This document shows positions 26,184 through 34,904 of a stretch of 64,000 bases of DNA, piece after piece. Position numbers and translations under genes: made by a program. Position 1 is the first letter of the stretch, and each line of letters starts with the position of its first letter. Under the pieces are notes generated by a model. The model was not told where the DNA came from and did not search any database. It saw nothing but the letters and a program-made list of their open reading frames with translations. The stretch lies in NCBI GenBank assembly GCA_934486785.1, contig CAKSQK010000006.1:1-64000 (forward strand), given 5' to 3'. The stretch comes from an uncultured Niabella sp. (GTDB taxonomy: Bacteria > Bacteroidota > Bacteroidia > Chitinophagales > Chitinophagaceae).

Positions 26184-28196
26184 ATGAGTATTCGTAAATA
26201 CCTGGTGGCAGCCTTCAGTGTCTTGATGACGTTGCAGGTTGGCGCCCAGGTAAAAAACACACATCTTGTTCCGCAGCCTTTTCACAAGGTAGAGCTGCTG
26301 GAAGGCTTCTGGAAACCGCGGATGGAAATTTTACAGCAAACCCTTCTTCCGTTTGCATTTGAAAAAACAGAGCCTGCGGTAGAAAACCTGCGCAGGACTG
26401 CCCATTTCCTGCAGGGTGTTAAAGACAGCCTTCCGTTTGCCCATCGCTATGTTGCTTCCGATCTGTACAAGGTAATGGAAGGCGCTTCCTATCTTTTAAA
26501 AAATAACCGCGATGCCGTGCTGGAGAAGCACATGGATAAGATCATTGACATCATTGCCGGCGCGCAGCAGCCTGATGGCTATTTATACGAAGCGCACATT
26601 ACCGGCGTGGCTAAAAACCATGCGGCATGGGGCGGCGCGGGTATGGGCGATAAGCCTTACTCCTGGGTGGTGCACAGCCATGAGCTTTATAACATGGGCC
26701 ACATGTACGAGGCAGCAGTGGCTTATTACAATGCCACCGGTAAAAGAAAATGGCTTGATGTGGCTGAAAAGAACGCGCAGCACATCAACAAAGTGTTTTT
26801 TGCAGGCGATAAAAATTACAACCACGGAAAACCGGTCATGCAGGCGCCCGGCCACCAGGAGATTGAGCTGGCGCTAATAAAATTATACGAAGCCACCGGC
26901 AACGACCTTTACCTGCAAATGGCAAAAAAATTTTTGGACATACGTGGTGTTACGTATAAACCGCAGGGCGAGGGCGTTATGAGCCCTGAATATTCACAGC
27001 AGCATCTTCCGGTAAAAGAGCAGCATAAGCCTGTGGGCCACGCGGTGCGCGCGGCTTACCAATATGCAGGCATGGCAGATGTAAGCACGGCAACCGGCGA
27101 TAAAGGTTATCTGCCCGCGTTGCACAGCATCTGGCAAAACATTACCGATACGCGCATGCACATTACCGGCGGCCTCGGCGCGGTGCATGGTATTGAAGGT
27201 TTTGGGCAGGAATATGAGCTGCCCAATAAAGATGCATACAACGAAACATGCGCCGCTGTTGGCAACGTGTTCTTCAATTACCGCATGTTTTTAATGACCA
27301 AAAATGGCAAATATGCCGACGTGGCTGAAATAGCGCTGTTGAACAATGCTTTGGCAGGCATTAACATGGAAGGCAATAAATTTTTTTATGTAAACCCGCT
27401 GGAAGCTGATGGCGTTACAAAGTTCAATCATGGCCGGCCGGGCAGGTCATCATGGTTTAGCACTGCCTGTTGCCCCACCAACCTGGCGCGGCTCATTCCG
27501 CAGGTTTCAGGCATGATGTATGCCCATACAGATGATGAAATTTACTGCGCGATGTATGGCAGCAACACCTCTGAAATTGCATTAAAAAATGGAGCGGTAA
27601 AGCTTCAGCAGCAAACCAATTATCCATTTGACGGTGGCATCAATTTTACGGTTTCTCCTGCCAATGCTTTACAGCAATTTGCGCTGAAGCTGCGCGTACC
27701 CACCTGGGCGGGCAACAGGCAGTTTGTTCCCGGTAATTTGTACAGGTACCAAAACACTGAACTTCATAACGTGATTGTAAAAGTGAATGGTAAGCAAATG
27801 AAAGCGCCGGTGAAAGATGGGTTCATTACAATCAACCGTAAATGGAAAAAAGGCGATATAGTGCAACTGCAATTGCCGATGCCTGTAAGGTATAACAAAG
27901 CTGATGAACGTGTGAAAGATAATGTGGGTAAAATAGCCATCACGCGCGGCCCCCTTGTTTTTTGTGCCGAGGAGGCCGATAACGGCGCCGGTTTTCAATC
28001 GTGGCAGGTAAATGGCGCGGGTTCTGTAAAAAACAGTTCTGTAAAAAATGTGCAACTTTCTTTTTTAAGCAGCCTGCCTGTAATTGACGTATCGGCAATT
28101 GGCCAAAGCGGGTTAACTTCGTTAAAACTCATCCCTTATCATTTGTGGAACAACCGCGGCGATGGTAAGATGTCAGTTTGGCTATCTTTAAAATAA
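26184..28196 (+). CDS. GH127 beta-L-arabinofuranosidase (DUF1680 family)
   Basis: 670 residues with a signal peptide to about 21 (LQVGAQ). The (alpha/alpha)6 barrel shows family stretches such as AGAQQPDGYLYE, HELYNMGHMYEA and ITGGLGAVHGIEGFGQEYELPN. The zinc/thiol active site of GH127 is intact: Glu354 and Cys356 in YNETCAAVG, and Cys429-Cys430 in TACCPTN, where the latter includes the nucleophile cysteine in HypBA1. The beta-sandwich domains follow. The family removes beta-L-arabinofuranosyl residues (related families act on other sugars). It opens the second plus-strand block of the PUL, and the esterase gene follows by 11 bases. Confidence 0.9.
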   Translation: MSIRKYLVAAFSVLMTLQVGAQVKNTHLVPQPFHKVELLEGFWKPRMEILQQTLLPFAFEKTEPAVENLRRTAHFLQGVKDSLPFAHRYVASDLYKVMEGASYLLKNNRDAVLEKHMDKIIDIIAGAQQPDGYLYEAHITGVAKNHAAWGGAGMGDKPYSWVVHSHELYNMGHMYEAAVAYYNATGKRKWLDVAEKNAQHINKVFFAGDKNYNHGKPVMQAPGHQEIELALIKLYEATGNDLYLQMAKKFLDIRGVTYKPQGEGVMSPEYSQQHLPVKEQHKPVGHAVRAAYQYAGMADVSTATGDKGYLPALHSIWQNITDTRMHITGGLGAVHGIEGFGQEYELPNKDAYNETCAAVGNVFFNYRMFLMTKNGKYADVAEIALLNNALAGINMEGNKFFYVNPLEADGVTKFNHGRPGRSSWFSTACCPTNLARLIPQVSGMMYAHTDDEIYCAMYGSNTSEIALKNGAVKLQQQTNYPFDGGINFTVSPANALQQFALKLRVPTWAGNRQFVPGNLYRYQNTELHNVIVKVNGKQMKAPVKDGFITINRKWKKGDIVQLQLPMPVRYNKADERVKDNVGKIAITRGPLVFCAEEADNGAGFQSWQVNGAGSVKNSSVKNVQLSFLSSLPVIDVSAIGQSGLTSLKLIPYHLWNNRGDGKMSVWLSLK

Positions 28197-28207
28197 AACT
28201 GTTTATT

Positions 28208-30169
28208 ATGGCTTATAAAAAAAGCATGTTGCTCCTTTTGCTTTCGTGCGTGTATTGTTACAGTGTATTTGCAAAAGTTGAATTGCCGCCAATGTTTAGC
28301 AGCAATATGGTTTTACAGCAACAGTCGGAGCCTTTGATATGGGGCAGCGCAACAGCTTTACAACAGGTTACTGTTTACACATCCTGGAACAAAAAAACCT
28401 ATAAAGCCACGCCTGATAAAAACGGGCAATGGAAAGTGAAGGTCAGCACTCCGTCTTACGGCGGGCCTTATACCATAACGATTTCAGAAGAAAATACCAT
28501 TACGTTAAGCAACGTGATGATTGGCGAGGTCTGGCTTTGCTCGGGCCAGTCAAATATGCAATGGCCGGTTGGCGGGCGTGGCCAGGTTGCCAATTATAAA
28601 GAAGAAATTGCCAATGCCAATTATCCCGGCATCCGGTTCTTACAGGTTAAGCAGGAAAAAAGCAATCTTCCCAAAGATCACATCAGCGTAAGAAACAACG
28701 GCTGGGATATTTGTACGCCAGGAACGGTGGATAATTTTTCTGCCGTAGCTTATTTTTTTGCAAGAGAAATTCATAAGCAAACCGGGATTCCGATCGGTGT
28801 GATCCAATCAGCCTGGGGTGGCACCGTGGCCGAAGCCTGGACGAGTTATGAAACGCTGAAAAACATGCCCGATTTTTCAAAACAAGCCGCAGTTATCAAA
28901 ACCAATGATTCTGTTGCGATTAAAGCTGATTACGATGCTGAGGTGAAACAATGGAATGAAAGACATTTTCTGCTTGACAAAGGTTTTGCGGGTATCAAAC
29001 CCGTGTGGGCTGCTGCAAGTTTAAACACCAGCGGCTGGCAAACCATGTCACTTCCTGGCTTTTGGGACAAACACGGGTTGCAGGCGTTTAACGGCGTTAT
29101 ATGGTTTAGAAAAAACATTACACTGCCGCAAAACCTTGCCGGAAAAGATTTGGTGTTAAGCCTGGGTAATATTGATGATGAAGACATTACCTGGTTTAAC
29201 GGGGTGAAAGTGGGTGAAACAAAAGCGCATGCTACAAAACGCGTTTACAATATTCCTGCTTCAATTGTAAAACCCGGTGAAAATACGATCGCGGTAAGGG
29301 TGAACGATATTCGTGCCAACGGCGGCTTTTACGGCAATGCATCGGAAATGTATATTGGCCTGAGCAACAACAGGCAAAGCCTTGCAGGCCAATGGCTTTA
29401 TAAAATATCTTATTCAGCCCATCAACTGCCACAGCAGCCTTTCGTATTAAACAATCCCAATCACCCCACAATATTGTACAATGCCATGATCCATCCGCTG
29501 CGGGATTATAAAATCCGCGGCGTCATTTGGTACCAGGGCGAAAGTAATGCAAGCAGGGCTTACCAGTACCGTAGTCTGTTTCCGGCACTCATTAAAGACT
29601 GGAGAAAGCAATTTTCTTCAGGGGAGTTTCCTTTTTATTTTGTACAGTTGGCGAACTACATGCAAAAAGATTCTGTGCCGTCAGAGTCACAATGGGCAGA
29701 ACTTCGTGAAGCCCAGTTGATGACCACAAAACTTGCCAATACAGGCATGGCTGTTACCATTGATATAGGTGAAGCCAATGACATTCATCCTAAAAACAAG
29801 CAGGATGTGGGCCGCCGGCTGGCATTGATAGCGCTGAATAAAATTCATAAAAAGCAAAATGAGTACAGCGGGCCTTTGTATAAAAGCCACACTATAAATA
29901 ACCACAAAGCCATTATTAGTTTTAGCCATGCAGCAGGATTGCAGGCGCAGGGCGGTACCCTGAAAGGCTTTGCAATAGCAGGTGCCGACAAAAAATTTTA
30001 CTGGGCCCATGCTGTAATCACGGGTGATAAGGTGGAAGTGTTTGCCCCGCAGGTTTCAAAACCTGTAGCTGTGCGCTATTCGTGGGGTAACAATCCTGAT
30101 GGAAATTTATACAATTCAGACGGGTTGCCCGCATCTCCGTTTAGAACAGATAATTGGAGGACTCCCTAA
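28208..30169 (+). CDS. Sialate O-acetylesterase (SASA) family carbohydrate acetylesterase
   Basis: 653 residues from the ATG at 28208; an in-frame ATG at 28178 would overlap GH127 and precede the signal peptide (SCVYCYSVFAK), so it is rejected. The SGNH-type esterase domain is split. The nucleophile Ser115 sits in GQSNM, a QGES motif near 443-446 supplies an oxyanion residue, and Asp525 and His527 are in NDIHP. A galactose-binding-like jelly roll is inserted at about 265-385 (WQTMSLPGFWDKHG ... WFNGVKVGE). Such enzymes deacetylate xylan, pectin or sialic acids. In this locus an acetyl-xylan type substrate is most likely (inference). Probably periplasmic. Confidence 0.88.
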   Translation: MAYKKSMLLLLLSCVYCYSVFAKVELPPMFSSNMVLQQQSEPLIWGSATALQQVTVYTSWNKKTYKATPDKNGQWKVKVSTPSYGGPYTITISEENTITLSNVMIGEVWLCSGQSNMQWPVGGRGQVANYKEEIANANYPGIRFLQVKQEKSNLPKDHISVRNNGWDICTPGTVDNFSAVAYFFAREIHKQTGIPIGVIQSAWGGTVAEAWTSYETLKNMPDFSKQAAVIKTNDSVAIKADYDAEVKQWNERHFLLDKGFAGIKPVWAAASLNTSGWQTMSLPGFWDKHGLQAFNGVIWFRKNITLPQNLAGKDLVLSLGNIDDEDITWFNGVKVGETKAHATKRVYNIPASIVKPGENTIAVRVNDIRANGGFYGNASEMYIGLSNNRQSLAGQWLYKISYSAHQLPQQPFVLNNPNHPTILYNAMIHPLRDYKIRGVIWYQGESNASRAYQYRSLFPALIKDWRKQFSSGEFPFYFVQLANYMQKDSVPSESQWAELREAQLMTTKLANTGMAVTIDIGEANDIHPKNKQDVGRRLALIALNKIHKKQNEYSGPLYKSHTINNHKAIISFSHAAGLQAQGGTLKGFAIAGADKKFYWAHAVITGDKVEVFAPQVSKPVAVRYSWGNNPDGNLYNSDGLPASPFRTDNWRTP

Positions 30170-30469
30170 AATTTCTTTTTAAACACAAAACGTTTCAAAC
30201 GTTGTAATACTGGCCGGGCCTGTTTGCTGCGCCAAATGGCTTGCCCATGATTGTTTAAAAGTGTACTTTCATTCGAAAGCGAGCAAGTTGCTGCCTATCT
30301 GCATCTAAAATTACTTTAGTACGTAACACTTCAAAAGCCTTGGTGCTTTATAATATTTTTTTAAAAATTAATAAAACTCCATCATGAAAAAATGGTTGCG
30401 TAGGAAATTGATGAATTAAAATGTTGTGATCGTAGCAATTTATTAATATATAAAATATAAACAGAAACT
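30170..30469. other. 300-bp intergenic region before GH115
   Basis: It contains the second LacI-type operator copy (30188-30210), a 14-bp dyad CTTTC-ATTC-GAAAG (30266-30279), and an AT-rich segment before the GH115 ATG. No complete TAnnTTTG promoter with a properly spaced TTG was found, and no coding frame is credible. It probably marks a transcription start for the GH115-to-ThuA block. Confidence 0.45.
30188..30210. promoter_or_regulatory. Candidate LacI-type operator, copy 2, with an overlapping AAACGTTT
   Basis: The 18 bases TTTCAAACGTTGTAATAC at 30193-30210 are identical to those at 7845-7862. Here a perfect palindrome AAACGTTT (30188-30195) overlaps the left end, so two AACGTT cores lie 9-10 bases apart, about one helical turn. 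This ties the second PUL block to the LacI-type regulator 22 kb away. Confidence 0.5.
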
Positions 30470-33415
30470 ATGATAGAAATAGTTAGATATATATTGCTTA
30501 TCGTTGTATTCTTTTTCACTTTATCTGTTGACGCCCAAGTTACGCTTTCGAATAGTCGCACAAAAAGCACATTCCCATTATCAGCCGTTACTCAAACACA
30601 TATTGTTTATGACGATAGTGATGAGCTGGCAGTAAAACGCGCGGTGGCGCTTTTTGCAGAAGATGTGGAACGCGTTACCGGCAAAAGCTTGTTGTTGAAC
30701 AGCACGGCAACCAGAATGTCGCAACACATTGTTATCGCCGGCACCGTGGGAAAAAGCAGCGTTATTGACAGACTTATAAAGAACAAAAAGCTGAACGTGA
30801 ATGAGATCAGCGGTCAGTGGGAGCGTTATACCATTCAGCTTGTTAATAATCCTTATCCCAACGTAAGGCAGGCGCTGGTAATAGCTGGCAGCGACAGGCG
30901 CGGCACCGCTTACGGCCTCTTTTCTGTTTCTGAAGCCATAGGCGTTTCGCCGTGGTACTGGTGGGCAGATGTGGCGGTAAAAAAAAGAAACAGCCTTTAT
31001 TTAAATGTAAAAAACTTTACGTCACCCACACCTTCGGTAAAGTACCGCGGTGTTTTTATTAATGATGAAGACTGGGGATTGCTGCCCTGGGCAAAATATA
31101 CTTTCGATCCTGAATTAAAAGATATCGGCCCGAAAACCTATGCAAAAGTTTTTGAACTGCTGCTAAGGCTTAAAGCCAATTACCTGTGCCCCGCTATGCA
31201 CGAGGCCAGCGGTGCTTTTAATAAATATGCCGCTAACAAACTGGTGGCCGATTCATTTGGTATTGTAATGGGCAGCGTGCACCCCGAACCGCTATTGTTC
31301 AACAATGCCAGCGAGTGGGATAAAAAAACCATGGGCGAGTGGAACTACATGACCAACAAAGAGGGCATTTTAAAAGTGCTCGATCAGCGCGTGAAAGAAA
31401 ATTCCCCTTATGAAAATGTGTACACCCTGGCGCTGCGTGGCCTGCACGACAGGGCCATGACTGGCAATTACACTTTGGAGCAGCGCGTAAAACTGGTAAG
31501 CGAAGCATTGAAAGACCAGCGCGCTATTTTAAAAAAATATATTGATAAGCCGATAGAAGAAATCCCGCAGGCTTTTACGCCTTACAAAGAAGTGCTTGAT
31601 CTTTACCTGGCCGGGCTTGAGCTGCCGGATGATGTCATACTGGTGTGGCCCGATGATAATTACGGCTACATGAAGCAGCTTAGCAACGTGCGTGAGCAAA
31701 AACGCCCGGGCGGCTCAGGCGTTTATTACCACGCCTCTTACCTGGGTGCCCCGCACGATTATTTGTGGGTGGCTTCCACGCCGCCATCATTGATGTATGA
31801 AGAGCTGAAAAAATCGTACGATACAGGCGCAGACAGGCTGTGGCTGCTGAATGCAGGCGACATCAAATCATGCGAGTTTCCTGTAACGCTGTTTCTTGAC
31901 ATGGCTTACGATTTCAAAAAATTCAGTTTTGAAAACATTGCAGATTACAATGCACAGTGGTTGAGTTCGATTTACGGAAAAAAATATTTCAACGATTTTA
32001 AAAACATCACCACCGAATATTACAGGCTGGCATTTGCACGCAAGCCAGAGTTTATGGGCTGGGGATATGAGTGGAACACGTTTAAAAACGGCCGCGAGCG
32101 CATCACCGACACTGATTTTTCTTTTATCAATTATGGCGAAGCAGAAAAGCGGTTGAATGATTATACGAAGATCGGCTCCCTGGCGGAAAGAATTTTAAAT
32201 GAACTTCCGCAGGATGAAAAACCTTCTTTCTTTCAGTTGCTATATTACCCGGTAAAAGGCTCGGAGCTGATGAATAAAAAACTGCTTACCGCGCAAAAGA
32301 ACCGCTGGTACAATTTTCAGGGACGCTCAAAAGCCAACCTGCTGCGCGATCAGGTGAAACATTATTACGATACGCTTTATAAAATTTCATACGAGTACAA
32401 CGACCTGATGGATGGAAAATGGAAGCGGATCCTTTCGTTAAGGCAGGGTGTTACCGCGTCGTATTTCGAGTTGCCCAAATTAGATTCGGTACAGGTGCCG
32501 GCACAGGGGCGCATGAAAATTTTTACCGAAGGCCAGGAGCCGCAGAAAACAGGACCGGCCTTTCATCAGCTTCCCGCGTTTAATAAATTTTTACCCAAAA
32601 AATATTTTGTAGATATCTTTAATACCGGCAGCCAGGCGTTTACATGGTCGGCAAAAGCATCTGATAGCTGGATTGTGCTAAGCAGTGATAAAGGCACAGC
32701 GCAGCATGAACAAAAGATATGGGTTTCTGTAGACTGGGCGAAAGTTCCCACGGGTGAAAATGTGACTGGCCATGTTGAATTCAGCAGCGGCAACCATACC
32801 GAAAAAGTGTTGGTCTCTGTTTTCAATCCTTCCACACTATCAGTGGCAGATGTAAAAGAATTGTTTGTGGAAGATAATGGAGTGATAGCCATTGCCGGCG
32901 CTGACTTTCACCGGAAAAGAGAAAACAATGACATAAAAATGCAGATCATCGAAAACCTGGGTTTTGAAAACCGCAGTGTTATGATCGGCGATCCCACAGC
33001 CAGGCAGCAAAACCCGCGCGATAATGCATCTCCCGGTTTAGAATATGATTTCTATACTTTTCAAAGCGGCGCTGTAGATGTATATACTTACGTGTTGCCC
33101 ATATTTCCATTAAGCTCCGACAGAGATTTTGGGTTTCACGAGCAGGCCACATCACAAACGCGCTATGCGGTATGTATCAATGACGGACCGGTGGCCTTAC
33201 CTTCTTCATCAGCGCCCGAGTATTCGCAAACATGGTATGAAAATGTTTTAAGAAACGCGGCAGTCAATAAATCTACTTTTTATATTGACAAGCCCGGCAG
33301 GCACACGCTGCACATTAAATGCGGCGATCCGGGTATGGTGATTCAAAAAATTGTTTTAGATTTTGGCGGTATGAAAAAATCTTACCTGGGGCCAACAGTT
33401 ACCAAAGTGGAGTAA
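30470..33415 (+). CDS. GH115 xylan alpha-1,2-glucuronidase
   Basis: 981 residues with a signal peptide ending near residue 22 (SVDAQ). Unlike GH67, this family removes (4-O-methyl)glucuronic acid from internal as well as terminal xylose units of the polymer. GH115 stretches are plain: YRGVFINDEDWGLLPWA near 188, PAMHEASGAFNKY, LALRGLHDRAM, VWPDDNYGYMKQLS and GSGVYYHASYLGAPHDYLW. The C-terminal domains (about 690-981) are beta-sandwiches ending GRHTLHIKCGDPGMVIQKIVLDFGG. It stands 300 bases after the esterase gene with its own upstream operator copy, so it probably opens a separate transcript reaching the ThuA gene. Confidence 0.93.
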   Translation: MIEIVRYILLIVVFFFTLSVDAQVTLSNSRTKSTFPLSAVTQTHIVYDDSDELAVKRAVALFAEDVERVTGKSLLLNSTATRMSQHIVIAGTVGKSSVIDRLIKNKKLNVNEISGQWERYTIQLVNNPYPNVRQALVIAGSDRRGTAYGLFSVSEAIGVSPWYWWADVAVKKRNSLYLNVKNFTSPTPSVKYRGVFINDEDWGLLPWAKYTFDPELKDIGPKTYAKVFELLLRLKANYLCPAMHEASGAFNKYAANKLVADSFGIVMGSVHPEPLLFNNASEWDKKTMGEWNYMTNKEGILKVLDQRVKENSPYENVYTLALRGLHDRAMTGNYTLEQRVKLVSEALKDQRAILKKYIDKPIEEIPQAFTPYKEVLDLYLAGLELPDDVILVWPDDNYGYMKQLSNVREQKRPGGSGVYYHASYLGAPHDYLWVASTPPSLMYEELKKSYDTGADRLWLLNAGDIKSCEFPVTLFLDMAYDFKKFSFENIADYNAQWLSSIYGKKYFNDFKNITTEYYRLAFARKPEFMGWGYEWNTFKNGRERITDTDFSFINYGEAEKRLNDYTKIGSLAERILNELPQDEKPSFFQLLYYPVKGSELMNKKLLTAQKNRWYNFQGRSKANLLRDQVKHYYDTLYKISYEYNDLMDGKWKRILSLRQGVTASYFELPKLDSVQVPAQGRMKIFTEGQEPQKTGPAFHQLPAFNKFLPKKYFVDIFNTGSQAFTWSAKASDSWIVLSSDKGTAQHEQKIWVSVDWAKVPTGENVTGHVEFSSGNHTEKVLVSVFNPSTLSVADVKELFVEDNGVIAIAGADFHRKRENNDIKMQIIENLGFENRSVMIGDPTARQQNPRDNASPGLEYDFYTFQSGAVDVYTYVLPIFPLSSDRDFGFHEQATSQTRYAVCINDGPVALPSSSAPEYSQTWYENVLRNAAVNKSTFYIDKPGRHTLHIKCGDPGMVIQKIVLDFGGMKKSYLGPTVTKVE

Positions 33416-33452
33416 CGAAAATCTTATCCACAAAAATGACATATTATAACGA

Positions 33453-34904
33453 GTGAAAGCCATTTGCTTACATATTTTCTTTTTACTTTCTGTTGTTACG
33501 ACAGGTAAAGTATTTGCGCAGCAACAGCCCAACTTCATCTTTTTTATTATGGATGATGTGGGTTGGAACGACCTGGGTTGTTACGGCGGTACAAATGTTA
33601 AAACTCCTCATATTGACCGCCTTGCAGCAACAGGTATGAAGTTTACAAACGCGTACCTGAGCACCAGCAGTTGCAGCCCCAGCAGAAACAGCATTATTAC
33701 CGGAAGGTACCCGCATAATACCGGCGCACCCGAACTGCACGATCCGTTGCCACGCGGTATGGACATGTTTCCTCAACGGCTTAAAGATGCTGGTTACTAC
33801 ACTGCTTTATCAGGTAAAAACCATATGGGACAGGCTGTAAGAGCCGCTTTTGATACCATCTCGTCTGGTAAAGGCCCGGGCGGGCAGGAAGACTGGATCG
33901 GGCTGTTGCGAAACAGGCCTAAAGATCAACCCTTCTTTTTTTGGTTGGCTTCGCATGATGCTCATCGAGACTGGCAATTTAACAGCCACGGCCAAAAGAT
34001 TGACCCTGCCGGTATTAAAGTGCCGCCCATGCTTTTTGACGGGCCGGAAACCAGGAAAGACCTTGCCGGATATTTTTATGAAATATCACGAATAGATTAT
34101 TTTACAGGGTTATTGATGAAAGAATTGGAAGACCAGCATTTGCTGCATAACACGTACTTCATCCTGATGAGTGATAACGGCCGCCCTTTTCCCCGTAGCA
34201 AAGCAAGGCTTTACGACAGCGGGATCAAAACGCCTTTTATCATTTTAGGTCCCGGTATAAAAGGCATTCAAAATGCATTGATCAGTGCAATAGACATTGC
34301 GCCAACTATTCTGGAAATAGCAGGTGTATCACCTTCTGAAAAAATACAGGGTAAAAGTTTTTACTCCCTGCTTGCAAATAAGAAAAAGAAGACCAGGGAT
34401 TTTGTTTTTGCAGAACACAACTGGCATGTATTTCAGGCATATGAACGAATGGTGCGCTTTGGCGACTGGATGTATATTTTTAATGGCTATCCCGAAAGAA
34501 AAAATTTGTCAGCAGAATCTGCAAGTTATTACCCGGCAGGAACAGAACTCTGGCAGGCTCACAAAAAAGGGCTGACCGTGCCGCAACAACAGGATGTTTT
34601 TCTGCAACCCCGCCCATCTGAAGAGCTTTATTACCTGCCTAACGATCCCAACCAGTTTCACAATGTAGCAGCTTCACCCAAAAACAAAAAAATATTAGCT
34701 TACCTGCGTAAAGCTTTGGAAGATTGGGTGCAACAAACCGGGGATTCAAAACCGGAGAACCCAACGCCTGACAGGATGGATGAAAATGGCAACGAGCTGA
34801 AAGGCTGGGAAAAAAGAGAACGCCCCGGTGAAAAGTTCAATGCTAAGTTCATCAACCATCCGGGGCCGGTAATACAAAAAGATGTAAAAGTAGCGAGGCG
34901 ATGA
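33453..34904 (+). CDS. Sulfatase, type I formylglycine family (CSPSR type)
   Basis: 483 residues from a GTG; the signal peptide (HIFFLLSVVTTGKVFAQ) starts directly there, and the ATG at 33436 runs out of frame into a stop. The sulfatase signature is CSPSRNSIITGRYPHNTG with Cys74, the residue converted to formylglycine. Metal ligands Asp34-Asp35 (FIMDDVG) and a late DNG (LMSDNGRP) are present. It hydrolyses a sulfate ester of a glycan or small aromatic compound in the periplasm or at the surface; the substrate is unknown. Its stop overlaps the ATG of the next sulfatase by 4 bases. No maturase (FGE or anSME) is in the window. Confidence 0.9.
   Translation: MKAICLHIFFLLSVVTTGKVFAQQQPNFIFFIMDDVGWNDLGCYGGTNVKTPHIDRLAATGMKFTNAYLSTSSCSPSRNSIITGRYPHNTGAPELHDPLPRGMDMFPQRLKDAGYYTALSGKNHMGQAVRAAFDTISSGKGPGGQEDWIGLLRNRPKDQPFFFWLASHDAHRDWQFNSHGQKIDPAGIKVPPMLFDGPETRKDLAGYFYEISRIDYFTGLLMKELEDQHLLHNTYFILMSDNGRPFPRSKARLYDSGIKTPFIILGPGIKGIQNALISAIDIAPTILEIAGVSPSEKIQGKSFYSLLANKKKKTRDFVFAEHNWHVFQAYERMVRFGDWMYIFNGYPERKNLSAESASYYPAGTELWQAHKKGLTVPQQQDVFLQPRPSEELYYLPNDPNQFHNVAASPKNKKILAYLRKALEDWVQQTGDSKPENPTPDRMDENGNELKGWEKRERPGEKFNAKFINHPGPVIQKDVKVARR

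Noticed and set aside
33436-33455. ATG at 33436 as the start of the first sulfatase
   Set aside because: That frame meets a TGA after six codons; the GTG at 33453 opens the signal peptide in the right frame.
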